A stretch of DNA of 64,000 nt from Lomentospora prolificans. Taxonomy: Eukaryota; Ascomycota; Sordariomycetes; Microascales; Microascaceae. The notes under the pieces were generated by a model. The model made no database searches. It was not told the DNA's origin and saw only the letters and a program-made list of their open reading frames with translations. A program made the position numbers and the translations under genes. Within the stretch, counting starts at the first letter, position 1. Each line of letters begins with the position of its first letter. Below, piece by piece: positions 32,801 through 44,800 of this stretch. The DNA is taken from contig JARFXM010000004.1 in assembly GCA_029532625.1 (NCBI GenBank), positions 4,154,001-4,218,000 on the forward strand, in the 5' to 3' direction.

Positions 32801-35800
32801 CCCGATGCTGCAGCTTTCAACCTTGCCTCATCTCTCTGATCGTGTACGTCATGAAACCTTGCTGCCAAACGTGCATAGGGGGGAAGAACATGTGAAAGTC
32901 TCTTGCCTCTAGATGGTGAGGCTAGAACGCCCTGGTGCGATACTCGCTACTGATTGTCGATGGTAGTAGATGGGGACTGGTGTATGCTGCCAACTGCCTA
33001 ATTGCTCGTCGACGGTGTGCCGATTGTGATGTTCGCGTTCCACTTGACCAACTCGCCCGACGTGTACTTATAGGGTACCTTTAAGGAACTGCCGATGCAC
33101 TGCACACAACGAAGAGCTGCTTGCGAATGCTCGTTCTGTGGAAGCCAGCCTTCAAGGAATTATCATTGATCAATCTGGAGGTTAGTTCGATAGCCGGCGG
33201 CATCAATGATGGGTGTATCAATTTCAGCAATCAACCTCCTGCGAGTATTGATCCCCCGATCGGGTTCAATGAATGATTAATGGGTCAGGTCTAGCCACTC
33301 GAGGTGAACCCCCAGGTGCCGTCAATTATTAGTGGACGACGGAGACCTCAAGTGACAGCCGGGAGATATTCTTCTGGCGTGTTAGAGAGTGAGACAAAGG
33401 CTAATCTAGAGCCCGGCGGGCCGCTTTGTTCCAAAAGCACCCATCAATTACATCTGCCCAACAACATGAGCTTGATTCAGGTATCAGACATACCCTATTA
33501 GGCCACCCGAAGCACAACGGTAGAGCACTTTGTGGTCAAGAGATGATTTTAGGGCCGCTGGCCTTCGCTGCCTCGGCTCGGTTTCCCAAGCGTTGGTGTA
33601 AAATGCAACCAGGGAGCTTTTGAGAAAAAAGGCTGGCGCGAAATGAAAGAGAATACTAGACCCGGATGGGCTTACTTTCGGAGGGGAACTATCCAACCGT
33701 TTGCTGCAACGAAGTTTCAAACTGTGTGACGAGGATCGACCATGCCATCTGTTGCCGGCAGCAAAGAGCTCGTCCGGTACCCTAAGAGCTTTCTGTAAGA
33801 TCGACCCGCCTGCATCGGTTGATGTAATGATAGACGCTTCTGCGGGCTCGATCTCTGGGCCGCACGAGCTGGGCTAGGCTTCCAACGCTCTGTTATTCGG
33901 CCCTTCCCTCTCGCACCCGTGCGTCCTGCTAAGGATATTGACTGGTCTGAAGCGGACAACAGGGTAAAGCGCCCTATTTAACTGCCTTCCAATGGCCAGC
34001 TATGACCAACTGAGCCGAGGGATACAGGCAGATGCCACGGGTTGGTACCAAAGGGATGGTTAGGATAGAATGATAGGCCGAGACGATAGGGGAAGATTCG
34101 AGGCACCCTCGATAGATTATACAATCCGAGGCCATGGGCCGCCGCTACAGGTCCCTCGCCTGTGGTTCCCAATCAACCCTTGAACAAAAGTCGAGTTCTA
34201 GACTCGTGAAAGTGAACACGTTACCACTCAAAACCGGTTGAGGAAGCGGTTGTTGGTAGTAGGGCTACAGGTTGTACCAACCGTTGATTGCTTGCTTTTT
34301 GAGTCGGACTAAAATCTGAATTTGTCCAGGGGCCATTCGTTGATCCTTGCTCCGGCTTCAGGATATCAGCCAGCTCATGGGGTTTCCTGTGAAGACATAA
34401 GATTGTGAACCGAGCTCCAACGGAGCTGCGAGGAGCTGACTCCGCCTGAACGTTTTAGGTCTCATTCATTCGTCAAAACCGGGGTGAGTGAAGCTCGAGA
34501 CATAAATTCCCTCAGCCCATCCGGCTTATTACGGAGGCCAACGATATTAGTACCCCCACTGTTCTCCAAAAAAGGGTCCCCCAGCTTCGGGCACCCAAGA
34601 TCATTGATGCAATGCCACTGTGCTTGGCGCCCCAACATCTGACAGCACGTCCAGTCCAGCCAAATCGGGAGACACCTTGTCCCGAACCGATCCATGGTGT
34701 GTTAGCCCATTCGCCCATCTCGATTCATCCCATCCCACCCGGATGGACGGCTCCAGCCGTCCTAGCCAAATTATAGGGGGCTTATTATCGAAGCCAGCTG
34801 TAGTATTACCAACTGTTTTGCCCTCCTGACTGGCCTTTCCGCACTCTCTCAACGTATTCTGTCCATAAATACATTATAACCCTGACGCCTGTTGAACGGG
34901 TTGTTGGAATGTGTATCAATATTAGTTGGAATCTTTCAGAAAATTGAACCTCGGCGCCTGTGTGAACATGCCGTTGCATGCGAACAACCCGCGTCAGTGG
35001 TTGGATTGTTGACCACGTAGCTTCCAAAATTGATCAGAGCAACCCAATTTCTCCCAGTTCATGAGCCGGGGTGGAAATGCTCTATTAAAGTGGAGATACA
35101 TCTCCGGGCAGTAATGAAGGACCCCCCTTTTGTTACCGAGCTATTTATTCTTTTCGTCACCACGACGGCGAAGAGATCACGCGGGCGCCGTCCTGACACT
35201 CTCCTGGCAGGCTGGCAATATCGAGACAGTTGCTCTTGAGATATACGAGTATATTTGCAGTCCAGGGGAGCGAAATAGATCCATGGCAATACCAGGAAAT
35301 GTGGAGGAAATGCCGTCAACCTCGAACACCAAGATTTGGAGATGACGGTGAGGAGTTTGTGACCCTTACCAGCCTGGCCTTTGCGCTGCTAGCTCCACGC
35401 TCGCCTTTTCAACACTTTCGAGCTGCCAACGTGTCGGCCATCATCTCGTGCTCAGTCACTCAACACTAGCCAGCAGGCTCGAGGTTACCACGCTACTGGC
35501 CCCAATTAGTGGACACGGGGCAATGGTGCGTGTAGACAGCCAGCGGCGTGCCTAGTGCTAGCATATTGATTATTGAATTTCAACGCAAGGTTCGGCAGCT
35601 GCATCCCATGGGACGAGCTTTGTCTCGTGCTCTGAGGCTGTAGATGAAGAAGGCCGGGGCGGATGCCGCCAGCGTGTGAAGAACGAGTCAGTGTTCTGGG
35701 CCTCCACAGCCTCGTAGCCAGCTAGCGAATAACCGCCGATTACCTGATACAGTAACTGGGCCTGTATCCTTCGACGTATTGCCGGAGGAGGACAAGTGTA

Positions 35801-36993
35801 GATGGGGCGGGCTGCGGATTTCATTACGGAAGTGCAAATGTGCTCTTGCCGTTCACGTACCACTACTTGCTACACTCATCTAACACTAGGGAGCGGCTTC
35901 AATGTTGCTACTACATGCTGGCGACCTGCTTGGCGGCGCCGTGTAGCTAGTGGGGGAGGTCCCCTGATGTACACTGATCAGTGGGCTCTTCACAACCATC
36001 AACCTCCAGGGCTGGCCACCCCAAGTGTCTCCAGTGTTCCTAGAGGTACATCTTCCGGAATTAGCGGTCGGGGTACACGGGTATACCACTGGCTCCGAAG
36101 CAATTCAGAGAGTGAAAGGCCAAATTCTTGGCGCTCCCATCCTGTCGAGGTACTTCGTGTTACTCTTTCTCACCTTGCACCATGACCCTTCCTGCCCTGC
36201 TGGTCGGGTGTTTGGTCTTGGCTTGCCGGCAACTCCAATTGTACCTTCAATGTTGTCTTTGGCTGTACATGTAACCCCCCATCAGTTGTTCCTTCTCGTC
36301 CGCACTTCATTAATAATTTTTTTTTCCCCTTCTTTTTCTCCCCTATATCGCCAACCCGAACCAGGCAACCTCTCCACTGCCCAAGGCTCACCTCACCTCC
36401 AGCTCCTAATACCTCATTTTTCCCTTTTCCTCATCTCCCCTCCACATCCTACGGATATCACGGGTCTCCCCTATCTCCGACCACTTGTCTTTTCCATCGC
36501 TCTTCTACGCGCATCGACCTTGTACTCCCTAGACGGGTAATCCATCTTTTCGCGCAAACCGCTGTCGAATACTCGCGTTTCTGCGCTCCCCCGACGACGC
36601 ATCCTCCTCGCGAGCTCATCTCTTTCCGCGTCTAACGGTATCCGTGCCTGGCCTTGCATTCAACGTTCGTCTCCCATACCCTCATCTCCTGTCATTTTTT
36701 TTTCTTTTCAGATTGTCGTTACACTTGCGATCGTCTGGTCGCCTGTGGGTTTCGAGTCTCCGTCTCGCCGGCAACACCTGGACTTGGCGGCGATCATATT
36801 TTGCGCGTCACCTTGCCAGATACTCTTTGCAGCAGACGAACTTGGGAACTTACGCCAACCAACACACCTGACATCCATCTTCCCCGATCCTCCCTGCGTC
36901 CACAAGGGCTAATTTCCCAATTTGAAGAACAGAGATAATAGCGACTGAACTTATTTCCTTTCTACCGTGTTCTTCTAAAACAACCATTACAAC
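29827..36993. other. Gene desert, about 7.2 kb
   Basis: No frame longer than about 170 codons on either strand, none with a recognisable domain, and no convincing exon chain. Composition is intermediate, not RIP-like at first sight. It holds a G23 homopolymer near its left end. The last ~800 bp (36170-36990) become CT-rich, which fits the promoter and leader of the gene at 36994. Degenerate genes or old repeats are possible but I could not show any. Confidence 0.5.
29901..29923 (+). repeat. G23 homopolymer
   Basis: Twenty-three consecutive G follow GGGCCC, then T and GGG. It lies 75 bp after the stop of the lectin-glycosyltransferase gene. Such a run is rare and could be a G-quadruplex former or an artefact of gap filling. 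Confidence 0.9.
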
Positions 36994-38596
36994 ATGTCAT
37001 ATTACGATTCAAACGGTCAGTGGTCCTCCGGCCAAAACCACTGGGACCATCAAGTACCTGCCATCCGTAGCGGTATGTCCGGTCGTTCGCCATCTCGACA
37101 GTCAGAAACTGGTTCTGATGGGTTTGCGTTCAAAGGCGCCAACGGACCTACTCCCCAAGACGAGTTCGCCTTCTTTTATCAATTCGATGGTATGTGCATC
37201 CCTTGCCAGTGTTTGGCGGCTCTCCGATTTCTTTTAGATGGAAGCCTAACCCCGTCCGACTCATCTGAACGGGCCGGTTACCCTCCACATCTGATCGTTG
37301 CTAATGCTTTACTACAGAGGTCGACCGCGCCTACGAAAACCTGTCAAAGAGTGGAAAGGCATACGGTGCAGGCTCTCGACGTGAGTATCAACGCTTGCCC
37401 AGGGCTAGAAGGACGAACCGCTCCATTCTGGGACAGAATACACTATGAGACAATCATTTGGCCGTTTGGGTGTCATGAGAAGCTGACACATGGTTTTTTT
37501 TTTGTATTAGACTCCCGTGGACCCGTTGGCATGGGCGGCCCCCGATCCCACGGTGGAAGTGACTTCGGCGATAACCCCCGAGGCCATCCTCCTTCGAACC
37601 TCCAGGGCTTCTATGCCACCCAACGCCATCAACCCTCCCGTGGCTCCAGCGAGGCAGAGCAGATGATGCAGGCGAAGAGGCGGATGGCAGCGCAGCGGGA
37701 GCGAGAGCTTCGAAACCTTCACACGGAGCAGCAATACCAGCGAAGTAGGCCTCCCTCATCTGTATAGCACTCAAATCACCTATCTCGAGAGATACCCCAG
37801 AAGCAAAAGAATCAAAGAAAAAAATAAACAATTCAGGGTCTGGCTCCCGCAGTCGCCTGCACTGGACCTAGTCACCAACCCCTCAACAATGCGCCCCCCT
37901 TTTAACATGTTGCCACCCCAATACGCTGTCCAATATCCTCTCGTGTAGATTGTTGTCTTGTTTGAGAACCAAGGCTAACTTGCGATCTCTGTAGCTGTTC
38001 TCTCCGATGTTTCCTACGGCCCCAAGAGCATGTCTGAGGAGGAGACTCGGGACTTGATTGCTCGTCAGAGGAGCGCTCTTTACAAGGAGGGCCCTTTCGC
38101 CGAGAAGGGTGGTTATGTTGATGAGAACGGTGTCATCCGACCGGGAATTCCCACTCACAGCGGCCCGGCTAGCCTCCGGGGCGCCTCCCCATTGACTTAC
38201 GACCTCGGCCGCAACGCTCCCGCCGAGGGTCCTTCCGCCGGCAATGACGCCGCTCAGGCTGGTCAGGAAATCGGCTCTCGGCCCAATAGCACCGCTAGCC
38301 CTCAGTCCGTTGCCCCAGGATCTAAGCCTGGTTTTGATAGCGCTGTCGGCCAGCCAACCAACAGGACTACCTCGTCCTCTCCTGGCGGCTCGCCCCCACG
38401 TCAGGAAGGCTCAGCTTCCAAGTCCAACCAAACCGGTGCCACGGTTGCTCCCATTGGCACGCGTCCGTCCGGAACACCGGCTAATACGACTTCCTCGAAG
38501 CGGTCGACTACTCCTCTTGCCTCTCCGGGCGGCTGGGGTCGTGGTGGCTGGCCTCAGGCTTCGGGTCTCGGCGGCCAGGCTAGTGTGTGGGCCTAA
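36994..38596 (+). CDS. Conserved-looking protein of unknown function
   Basis: I do not recognise the family. Four exons, 36994-37189, 37318-37380, 37511-37744 and 37995-38596, give 364 residues with all phases agreeing (donors GTATGT, GTGAGT, GTAGGC; acceptors TACAG, ATTAG, TGTAG). The protein begins MSYYDSNGQWSSGQ. It has DEFAFFYQFD/EVDRAYENLSKSG across the first junction, then a charged, probably helical stretch (MMQAKRRMAAQRERELRN). A segment VLSDVSYGPKSMSEEETRDLIARQR then leads into a long Ser/Pro/Gly-rich tail ending GWGRGGWPQASGLGGQASVWA. The third intron is 250 bp, long for this genome, and has an in-frame TAG soon after the donor, so intron retention would give a truncated product. 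The second intron acceptor follows a T-rich run. Confidence 0.75.
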
Positions 38597-40350
38597 ATCT
38601 ACCGGCTCATGCTTGTTCGAGCCAACAAGGCGTCTGTGTCTTCACTTTCTCCCCCTTTGATCGACCAGCTAGCAAACTATGAGGATCTGGTTAGTATGCA
38701 TACACTTGGATGGCGCAAGGAAGAATACGAAAAAAATATCATTGGTATCAAGGAAGGGGAACGGGGCGAAGATTTTGCTATTTGGCGATGGATTGTTGCT
38801 TTTTGGATGACTGGTATATCTGTTTGGTGTTGGAATTCATTTTCATCCGGTTCATTGGTCGGCATTCGGCGAAGAAAAAATATGGGTTCAGTTTTGATGT
38901 ATACCTCGGGTCTGGGCTGGCCGGCGAAGCTCACGGTATATTGGGATGAAGTGACATTTGAAGGACAACAAAACTTGGCAAAGACAAAAACCGTCTAAAA
39001 AGAGCAGAGGCATTTGCGCGGGAGTTTTGAAAAAATTTGGGCAATATTTGTCACTCATCGAGAGGATTCCTGGACGGGTCGCCATGGGCTTTTTGGCGTC
39101 TTGTTCTATGCTGGTTGGTTGCATGGATTTGGAGCGAAAGGGAAGTGGTCCGGTGCATTCAATTTTCGTCTGACGCTCGCCTTTTCATATACCCGAGGGG
39201 AAGCCAGTGAGGAGATGTATAACTTCAGGATCGTCAAAATGCTGGAGTTGGGCAATGTATTTCGTTGATGGGGCCGGGTTTTGTTCGGACGGACCGGTTG
39301 GTGTCGAGGATTATCCTTCCCACTTTTTTCGGATATTTTTTTCGACAAGACGGACTTGCTACATCAGTTCGGTGTTATACCAACGGAAAAGAGCTACCTT
39401 ACCCGGCCGAGTCGAGCCTTCTTGACCGGTCCTCCAGGCAGTATATGCCTGGGAAGGCCCGGAGCTGCTCATCTGGCGGAGTTTTTTCTGTTGGTTTTTT
39501 CCTTTCCTTTCTGTCAAGTTGCTGTTTCTCACCCACACTTTCCCGTCATCTGCTTTTTTTTTTCTTTTTTTCTTAATTATATGGTCTGGATATACTGGAC
39601 TGGATCTCCACTTCTCACGCCCCGTCTCCCTGTGGTGTTTCACTCTCGTCATTGTCTTGCACTTGCTCAGGTTTTGGAGGTCGCCTCAACTCGGAGTTTT
39701 TGCTTTTTACACACTTTTGTCACCATTTCGATTACGCGACATCTGGGCAATAATGGAACGTTTAAGCGGTAGGTGTCAGGGCAAGGTTGAAGCTGTGGAA
39801 GCAAATTATGGTGCAACAAGAGGATTCTGGGCATATTTTCTCGGTAGTTTGTGATTCATTTTGAGGTGGCGAGTTGGCTGATGGGTACATAGATGGAGTT
39901 GCTTTAAGCAGTGTTTCCCCCCCAATTTTTTCCCCTTTAGAATCGTGCCTCTTGATGTGGGTGATGCGTCTTATGACGGTTGTGGAACGTTGCTGCATAG
40001 GCGCAAAGCTGCCTATCCTATTGCTCGTTATGCATGCCGTAATTTTCACACACGCAGAGCTGTTTGACATGCCCTTTTGTCAGGGGAAACTTGTTCAATA
40101 ATACTAGGCTGCAAAATATAAGCTAGACAACACCGTACATATCTTGTGAGTGCCGAAGGCCAGACTCGGACTAGATGTCAAATCAAGATGGGCACAAAGA
40201 CTCTTAACGCCAAGGTCATGAGAAGCGATTTCGTAGACAAAAAAACGCCGAATAAGAGTAAAGGCAGACGCAGACTCAGACGCGAACCAGAAAGGACGAG
40301 GAACCTCCGATATCGTACAGCACAAAACGAGGACAAGCAGCCGCACCACC
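38597..40350. other. Convergent intergenic region, T-rich
   Basis: This is 3' space shared by the gene ending at 38596 and the peroxiredoxin-like gene on the other strand. Frames up to 163 codons (39281-39772) are phenylalanine-rich products of T-rich DNA and are not credible genes. Confidence 0.5.
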
Positions 40351-41274
40351 TCACAAGCCGAGAGCCTTGCAGCTCTCGTCCAGATCCATCAGGTCGTCCG
40401 GCGTGGCGGCCTTCCTACCCCATACGATCACGCCGCTCCCATTGACGGCCCAGGCACCGGCGCTCTGCCACTTGTTGCCCATGACGGTGACGGGACCTTC
40501 GACGTCGATGACCCCCGTGCCGCCGGTCTGGTAGCTAGCCATGCCGCGGCCGGCGGTGCCCTTTCGCTGAATGGCGGTAGCGACCTGGGCACCGAGCCAG
40601 CCCTTCTCCTTCCACGCTTGGATCTGGGTGGTGGGGTTGAGAACGGACCAAACGGTGCCTAGGCCGAGGCCCCAGGCGGCGTAGACGGAGCGGTCCTCGT
40701 CGATGACGACCTGGACGTTCCAGGCGCCGCCCATGAGGTCCATCCACTTTTGGGTGGCGGCGGCGGACGAGTGGGAGACGGCGATGCAGGTGAGGTCGTT
40801 GGGGTAGCGGTTTGCGAGGGTGCGAAGAGAGAGGAAGGTCTTTTGGGCGACTGGGTTGAAAGGGCAACACGTTAGTCTTGCGATATGAGCTTTTGGGGGC
40901 TTTGGGAGGGAAGACGACTTACAGGCGCAGCCGACACAGCGGAGGAAGACGATGAGGACACACCTTCCTCCGCCAATGGTTACCTTGCGGTCCCTATCTA
41001 GCGGCGCTTGGTCGCCAATCTTGGGGAGCGCGGCGAGGGGAATTGGGGGAGGCGGAGGCGCTAGCCAGGGCTGCACCGTTAGAGGGAGACTCTTGACCGT
41101 CATCCACGCGGGCCAAGGGGAGGATTCCTCGTCAGCATCGCGATCCGGGTTGAGGTCCCTGTTATTTTTGGACTCCTTTGGTGGCGGATCGGTGGCGGGG
41201 GAGGAGAAGTTGAAAGTGTCAGCCGAGAGGCCTACTTTCTTGAGGGCGAGCTTCGTAGCGAGACCTGAGAACAT
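40351..41274 (-). CDS. Peroxiredoxin-like (AhpC/TSA) protein
   Basis: Thioredoxin-fold protein of the AhpC/TSA-like (PRXL2/SelL-type) group, probably a thiol peroxidase or redox protein. Exons, complement of 40923-41274 and 40351-40850, are joined across a 72-bp intron (GTAAGT donor, CCCAG acceptor) and give 283 residues. ATG at 41274 gives MFSGLATKLALKK; a longer reading relies on a non-ATG start. An N-terminal disordered region of about 80 residues precedes IGDQAPLDRD. The redox motif is FLRCVGCAFAQKTF, with Cys113 and Cys116 spanning the exon join. Then come DLTCIAVSHSSAAATQKW, a long loop, and VYAAWGLGLGTVWSVLNP. If the intron is read through, it stays in frame and destroys the motif. Location and substrate are unknown. 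Confidence 0.85.
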   Translation of the reverse strand: MFSGLATKLALKKVGLSADTFNFSSPATDPPPKESKNNRDLNPDRDADEESSPWPAWMTVKSLPLTVQPWLAPPPPPIPLAALPKIGDQAPLDRDRKVTIGGGRCVLIVFLRCVGCACKSSSLPKPPKAHIARLTCCPFNPVAQKTFLSLRTLANRYPNDLTCIAVSHSSAAATQKWMDLMGGAWNVQVVIDEDRSVYAAWGLGLGTVWSVLNPTTQIQAWKEKGWLGAQVATAIQRKGTAGRGMASYQTGGTGVIDVEGPVTVMGNKWQSAGAWAVNGSGVIVWGRKAATPDDLMDLDESCKALGL

Positions 41275-41841
41275 TGTGGTGGTGTCGTTGTGAAGGGGTA
41301 TCAAGGCAATGGTAGAATATCAGTTTTGTTTGAGCATTCAAGAGCAGAGTATTATAGCATGACAGTAGCAAACATCGAAACCATTGAATTGGAGAATGAA
41401 GCAAACAATTGGTTCGAGAGAATGGAAGAAAAGGGGAAACAAAAAGTTGACATCTCTTTTCCCAAGAGTTCAATCCGTTTCCAGGGTAGGACAGGGGGGA
41501 TATTCACAACTTATAAAACGCCACAGGAGAGCGAACGCTCTCCAATTCACCGCGGAGAAGCGAAGCCGTCTAAAGGCACGCAGGAGAAGAGCGAGGTGCC
41601 ACGATTGAAACAGTTAAACATTGACGGCTCCCCCCTCAACCATAGAAGGAGGGTAAGAGGGGTTGCGTCGTGAAACTTTTGATGCGTTTGATACAGGGAC
41701 CGTCGCATGTTTGCCGCGACGCGAGGGAGCTCGGGCCCTTGGGCGAAGGGGATCGAGCTTGGTTCATGGGCTAAGAATTTGGCAGGGTTGCCGCTGGCAC
41801 CGGATGATGAAATAGGCAGGCCTGTGGCTAAATAACTAATA

Positions 41842-41855
41842 CTGGCTGGCTGGCT
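41842..41855 (+). repeat. GGCT repeat
   Basis: Three CTGG/GGCT units in a row. A similar run occurs at 47963-47979. Confidence 0.6.
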
Positions 41856-44800
41856 ATAGGGGACCAGAGCCACAGGGTCCAAGAACATACCGATTGGCCA
41901 GCGGGTTCGACGTTGATCTGATGGAGGTTGAGGCCATCGTGCACCCGACATTCGGGGACAAGCTGGCGATTCTGTGTTCAAATGTTCCCCATCCACACGT
42001 GCCATATTATTTCGCGCCTTAGTCACATCCAAGGGACATTATTTTGAATCGAAGTCCCAGGGTTTGGGGTTTTCAATTCTTTTTTTTTTTCTTAAAAAAT
42101 TTTATTCTTTTTTTTCCCAATCCTCTTTCTCGCGGTTGCTCACTATGATCTCCCCCTCGCTAAGACGTGCGTGGGATGGAGCAACAATTCCTCGATCCGA
42201 TCTCCCTAGTAAATTCTCCGGGATTCGGATAGAGTAAGCTCACGCTCGAAGAAGAGACATCAGATGAAACCGGCAGTACGCTCGTTTCTTTGCACAGCAT
42301 GGCAGCCGGGCAATGATGACTTGCTTCGACCTGGATATGCCGTAGCAGGAAATACAGTGGCCGTGTTGATCCCTCGAATCACACGTCATTGTTCGAATTT
42401 CCCTTTTCGAACATCCGCTACATAGTTGCCGAGGGTGATTCGTGGAGAAGGAAATCGGCGACAGCTTGTTCCTTTTACATGGGTGGGACCTAATGCGCCT
42501 CTCCTCCACGCATCCTCGGCCTTTTTTCCCTTCTCTGCTTTCATCCCCCCTTTCTTTCCCCCCTTCTTTTACTTGTTCTCATTCGACGCTCTTTCTGGCT
42601 TTGCAGCTTTCAGACGCCATGCAAGAACCCCATTTCCTCCGGGTGCAACGGGGTAAGCCCGGATATCCACGTCTAACGACTATTGTACTTGGCAAAGGTG
42701 AACGGAGCGAACGGGCTGGCGCAGTGCCAGCTGTGTACCAAGGTAGGGTCAGCTCGCCTCAGTCTGACCTCGTGTAAGTGGCTTTGACACTCAAGGTTAT
42801 AAGCATGATGCGCACGCGCTCCACGTGGAACGTATTCGGGCAATTCAGCCTGCTCCAAGCCTCATGGTGATGTGTGAGATCCGTTTATACAGCTAGCCCA
42901 CCAAGGAGTAAGCAAACTCCCGTTGTACTAGATGGTGGTGATATTCGACGACTAGCTCCGAGAGTTAGGTGATGTCTCGGTCTATATCTGGGCATATGTT
43001 CTGGGTGCAACCTTCTAAAGGCGTATTGGTGCGCGATAAACTCGAAAAGGCTTGCCAGGTCTGACTAAGTCTTGGGTGTTCGGCCTGTTAATATCACATT
43101 CCTTATTTGAGCACTCAGCGTCGGATCGAAGACACTGGTGACGTAGGAAATGAAGGTGCGCAGAATCCATCACATTCCACACTAACATGGTCAGACAGGG
43201 TCCAATTGCAGCAGCAGCCAAGGTGATTACACGACAGGAATTCGCCCACCCTACACCAAACTCCGCGAATGGCTGCATGAATATGCTCCCATTAACGCCA
43301 CAGACACTTCACACCACATCCGTATCCTTCTTGGTACGGTGTGCGTATAAGACGATGCAGAGCGTGCATGTCTAGGAACTGGGACCAACCCTGGGATTCT
43401 TGTCCTACACCAGTCCTCATAGGATTATGTTATCTCATCCACCATCAGAACCCTCAATTTGCTTTCTCTCCGAAGCGGAGGCTACTTGATGCTCCGCCGT
43501 TGACATACGAGATGCAGCAAGGCAGATTCATTGCGGAGATAGAAAAGGACAGCATTGGTGAGCAATTTTTAGAAACCCGCAGGTTGGATGATTGGGCTTG
43601 CCCCCATCGGAACGGCTCGTTGTTTTTTTATCCCGTCTAACCATTCAACCCAATCGAGGCTCAATCTTGCCTTCGCCGAAGGGAGGGGGTTTGGGGAGTT
43701 TTCGTGTCGGGACGGTTATTGCTGTTGGCTGTTGGGTTGGAGTGCTTCATCCACCGTCTGGCCCGTCTCACACTTCGTCAGGGAGACAAAAACCCCAATA
43801 CTTTTCCACATTCTGGTTCCCATACATATCCGTACATACACATTTTCTTAACCAGGCCCAGGAGCCGCGGCCAGGTGGGTGGGATCGGCGCACGACGTCC
43901 CGCTCGTTGGTGGGGTCACTTGAGCTATTCTTGTCTCTTCAACTGGTTCGGCCGATTTGGCAAGCTATTTGGTCGTATGGGGTCGGAATTTGGCCGACCT
44001 TTTTTCTTCTTTTCTAACTGCACTGCAAGCGCCACCGGGCCGTCAAACGGGGCCTTCCATTGAAAGTGACAGGGCCCAGCATACTATCTCTAACCGATAA
44101 CCCCGGGGTGGTCATGGGGATGGAGATGGGACGGCCCGGGTCTAAGGATGGGCGGTGATGATGCGGTGCAATGTTGTTGGCCCCATTCCACTCTCGCCGG
44201 GGCCGGTGATTTTCATGGCTAGATAATCCCGGGAGGCAGCATCTGGAAACATGATTCTGCACTTTTTCGACTTGTCGAGCCCCATAGTGATCGACGTTTG
44301 TGGTCAGCGGCCAACGGATTCTCCAGACCTGTACCTCCGAACGGGCCAACAAACAGGGATATAAAGCCCCAACAAGGCGAAAAAGAACCCTGCAGGCGAG
44401 GGACACTGGGGGCCAAAGACCCATGTAGGCTGCGATGAGCCCTTGGGGTCGACCTGATAAGCGCGATGTTGAGCCAGCTATTCCACAACTTACAGCGGCC
44501 GATGGTTCCTTCGCGAGGTTTGACTTGACTTTTGTCAATTTCGCAGTTGGTGCATTTCTGTGTCTTAATCTTGCCTCGCTCAGTTCAATGTTCGTATCGA
44601 CCGAGAGGCTTATCCGCCACGGAGACGCCTAGAGCAGGTCATCCTTCGCTCGTACATAGTGTGTCCATCATGCTGACCGCCGACCAGACTACTGGAGGGG
44701 CTTGGCTCAGCTCATCCTTGGCGCGCTGTGTGGAGGAGCGCTGATGAAAATATCGAAGAATACGAGCATAATGAGGATTCTCTGAGCCAGTCGCATGAGT

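Noticed and set aside
34520..34815. Possible dispersed repeat: GGCTTATTA occurs at about 34523 and again at about 34779 with similar following sequence
   Set aside because: Only about 24 of 32 bases agree by eye, not enough to call a repeat without an alignment.
39281..39772. 163-codon frame rich in phenylalanine
   Set aside because: Product of T-rich 3' DNA; no motif.
44014..44538. 174-codon minus-strand frame
   Set aside because: No domain, no codon preference like its neighbours, and overlapped by another frame of 89 codons.
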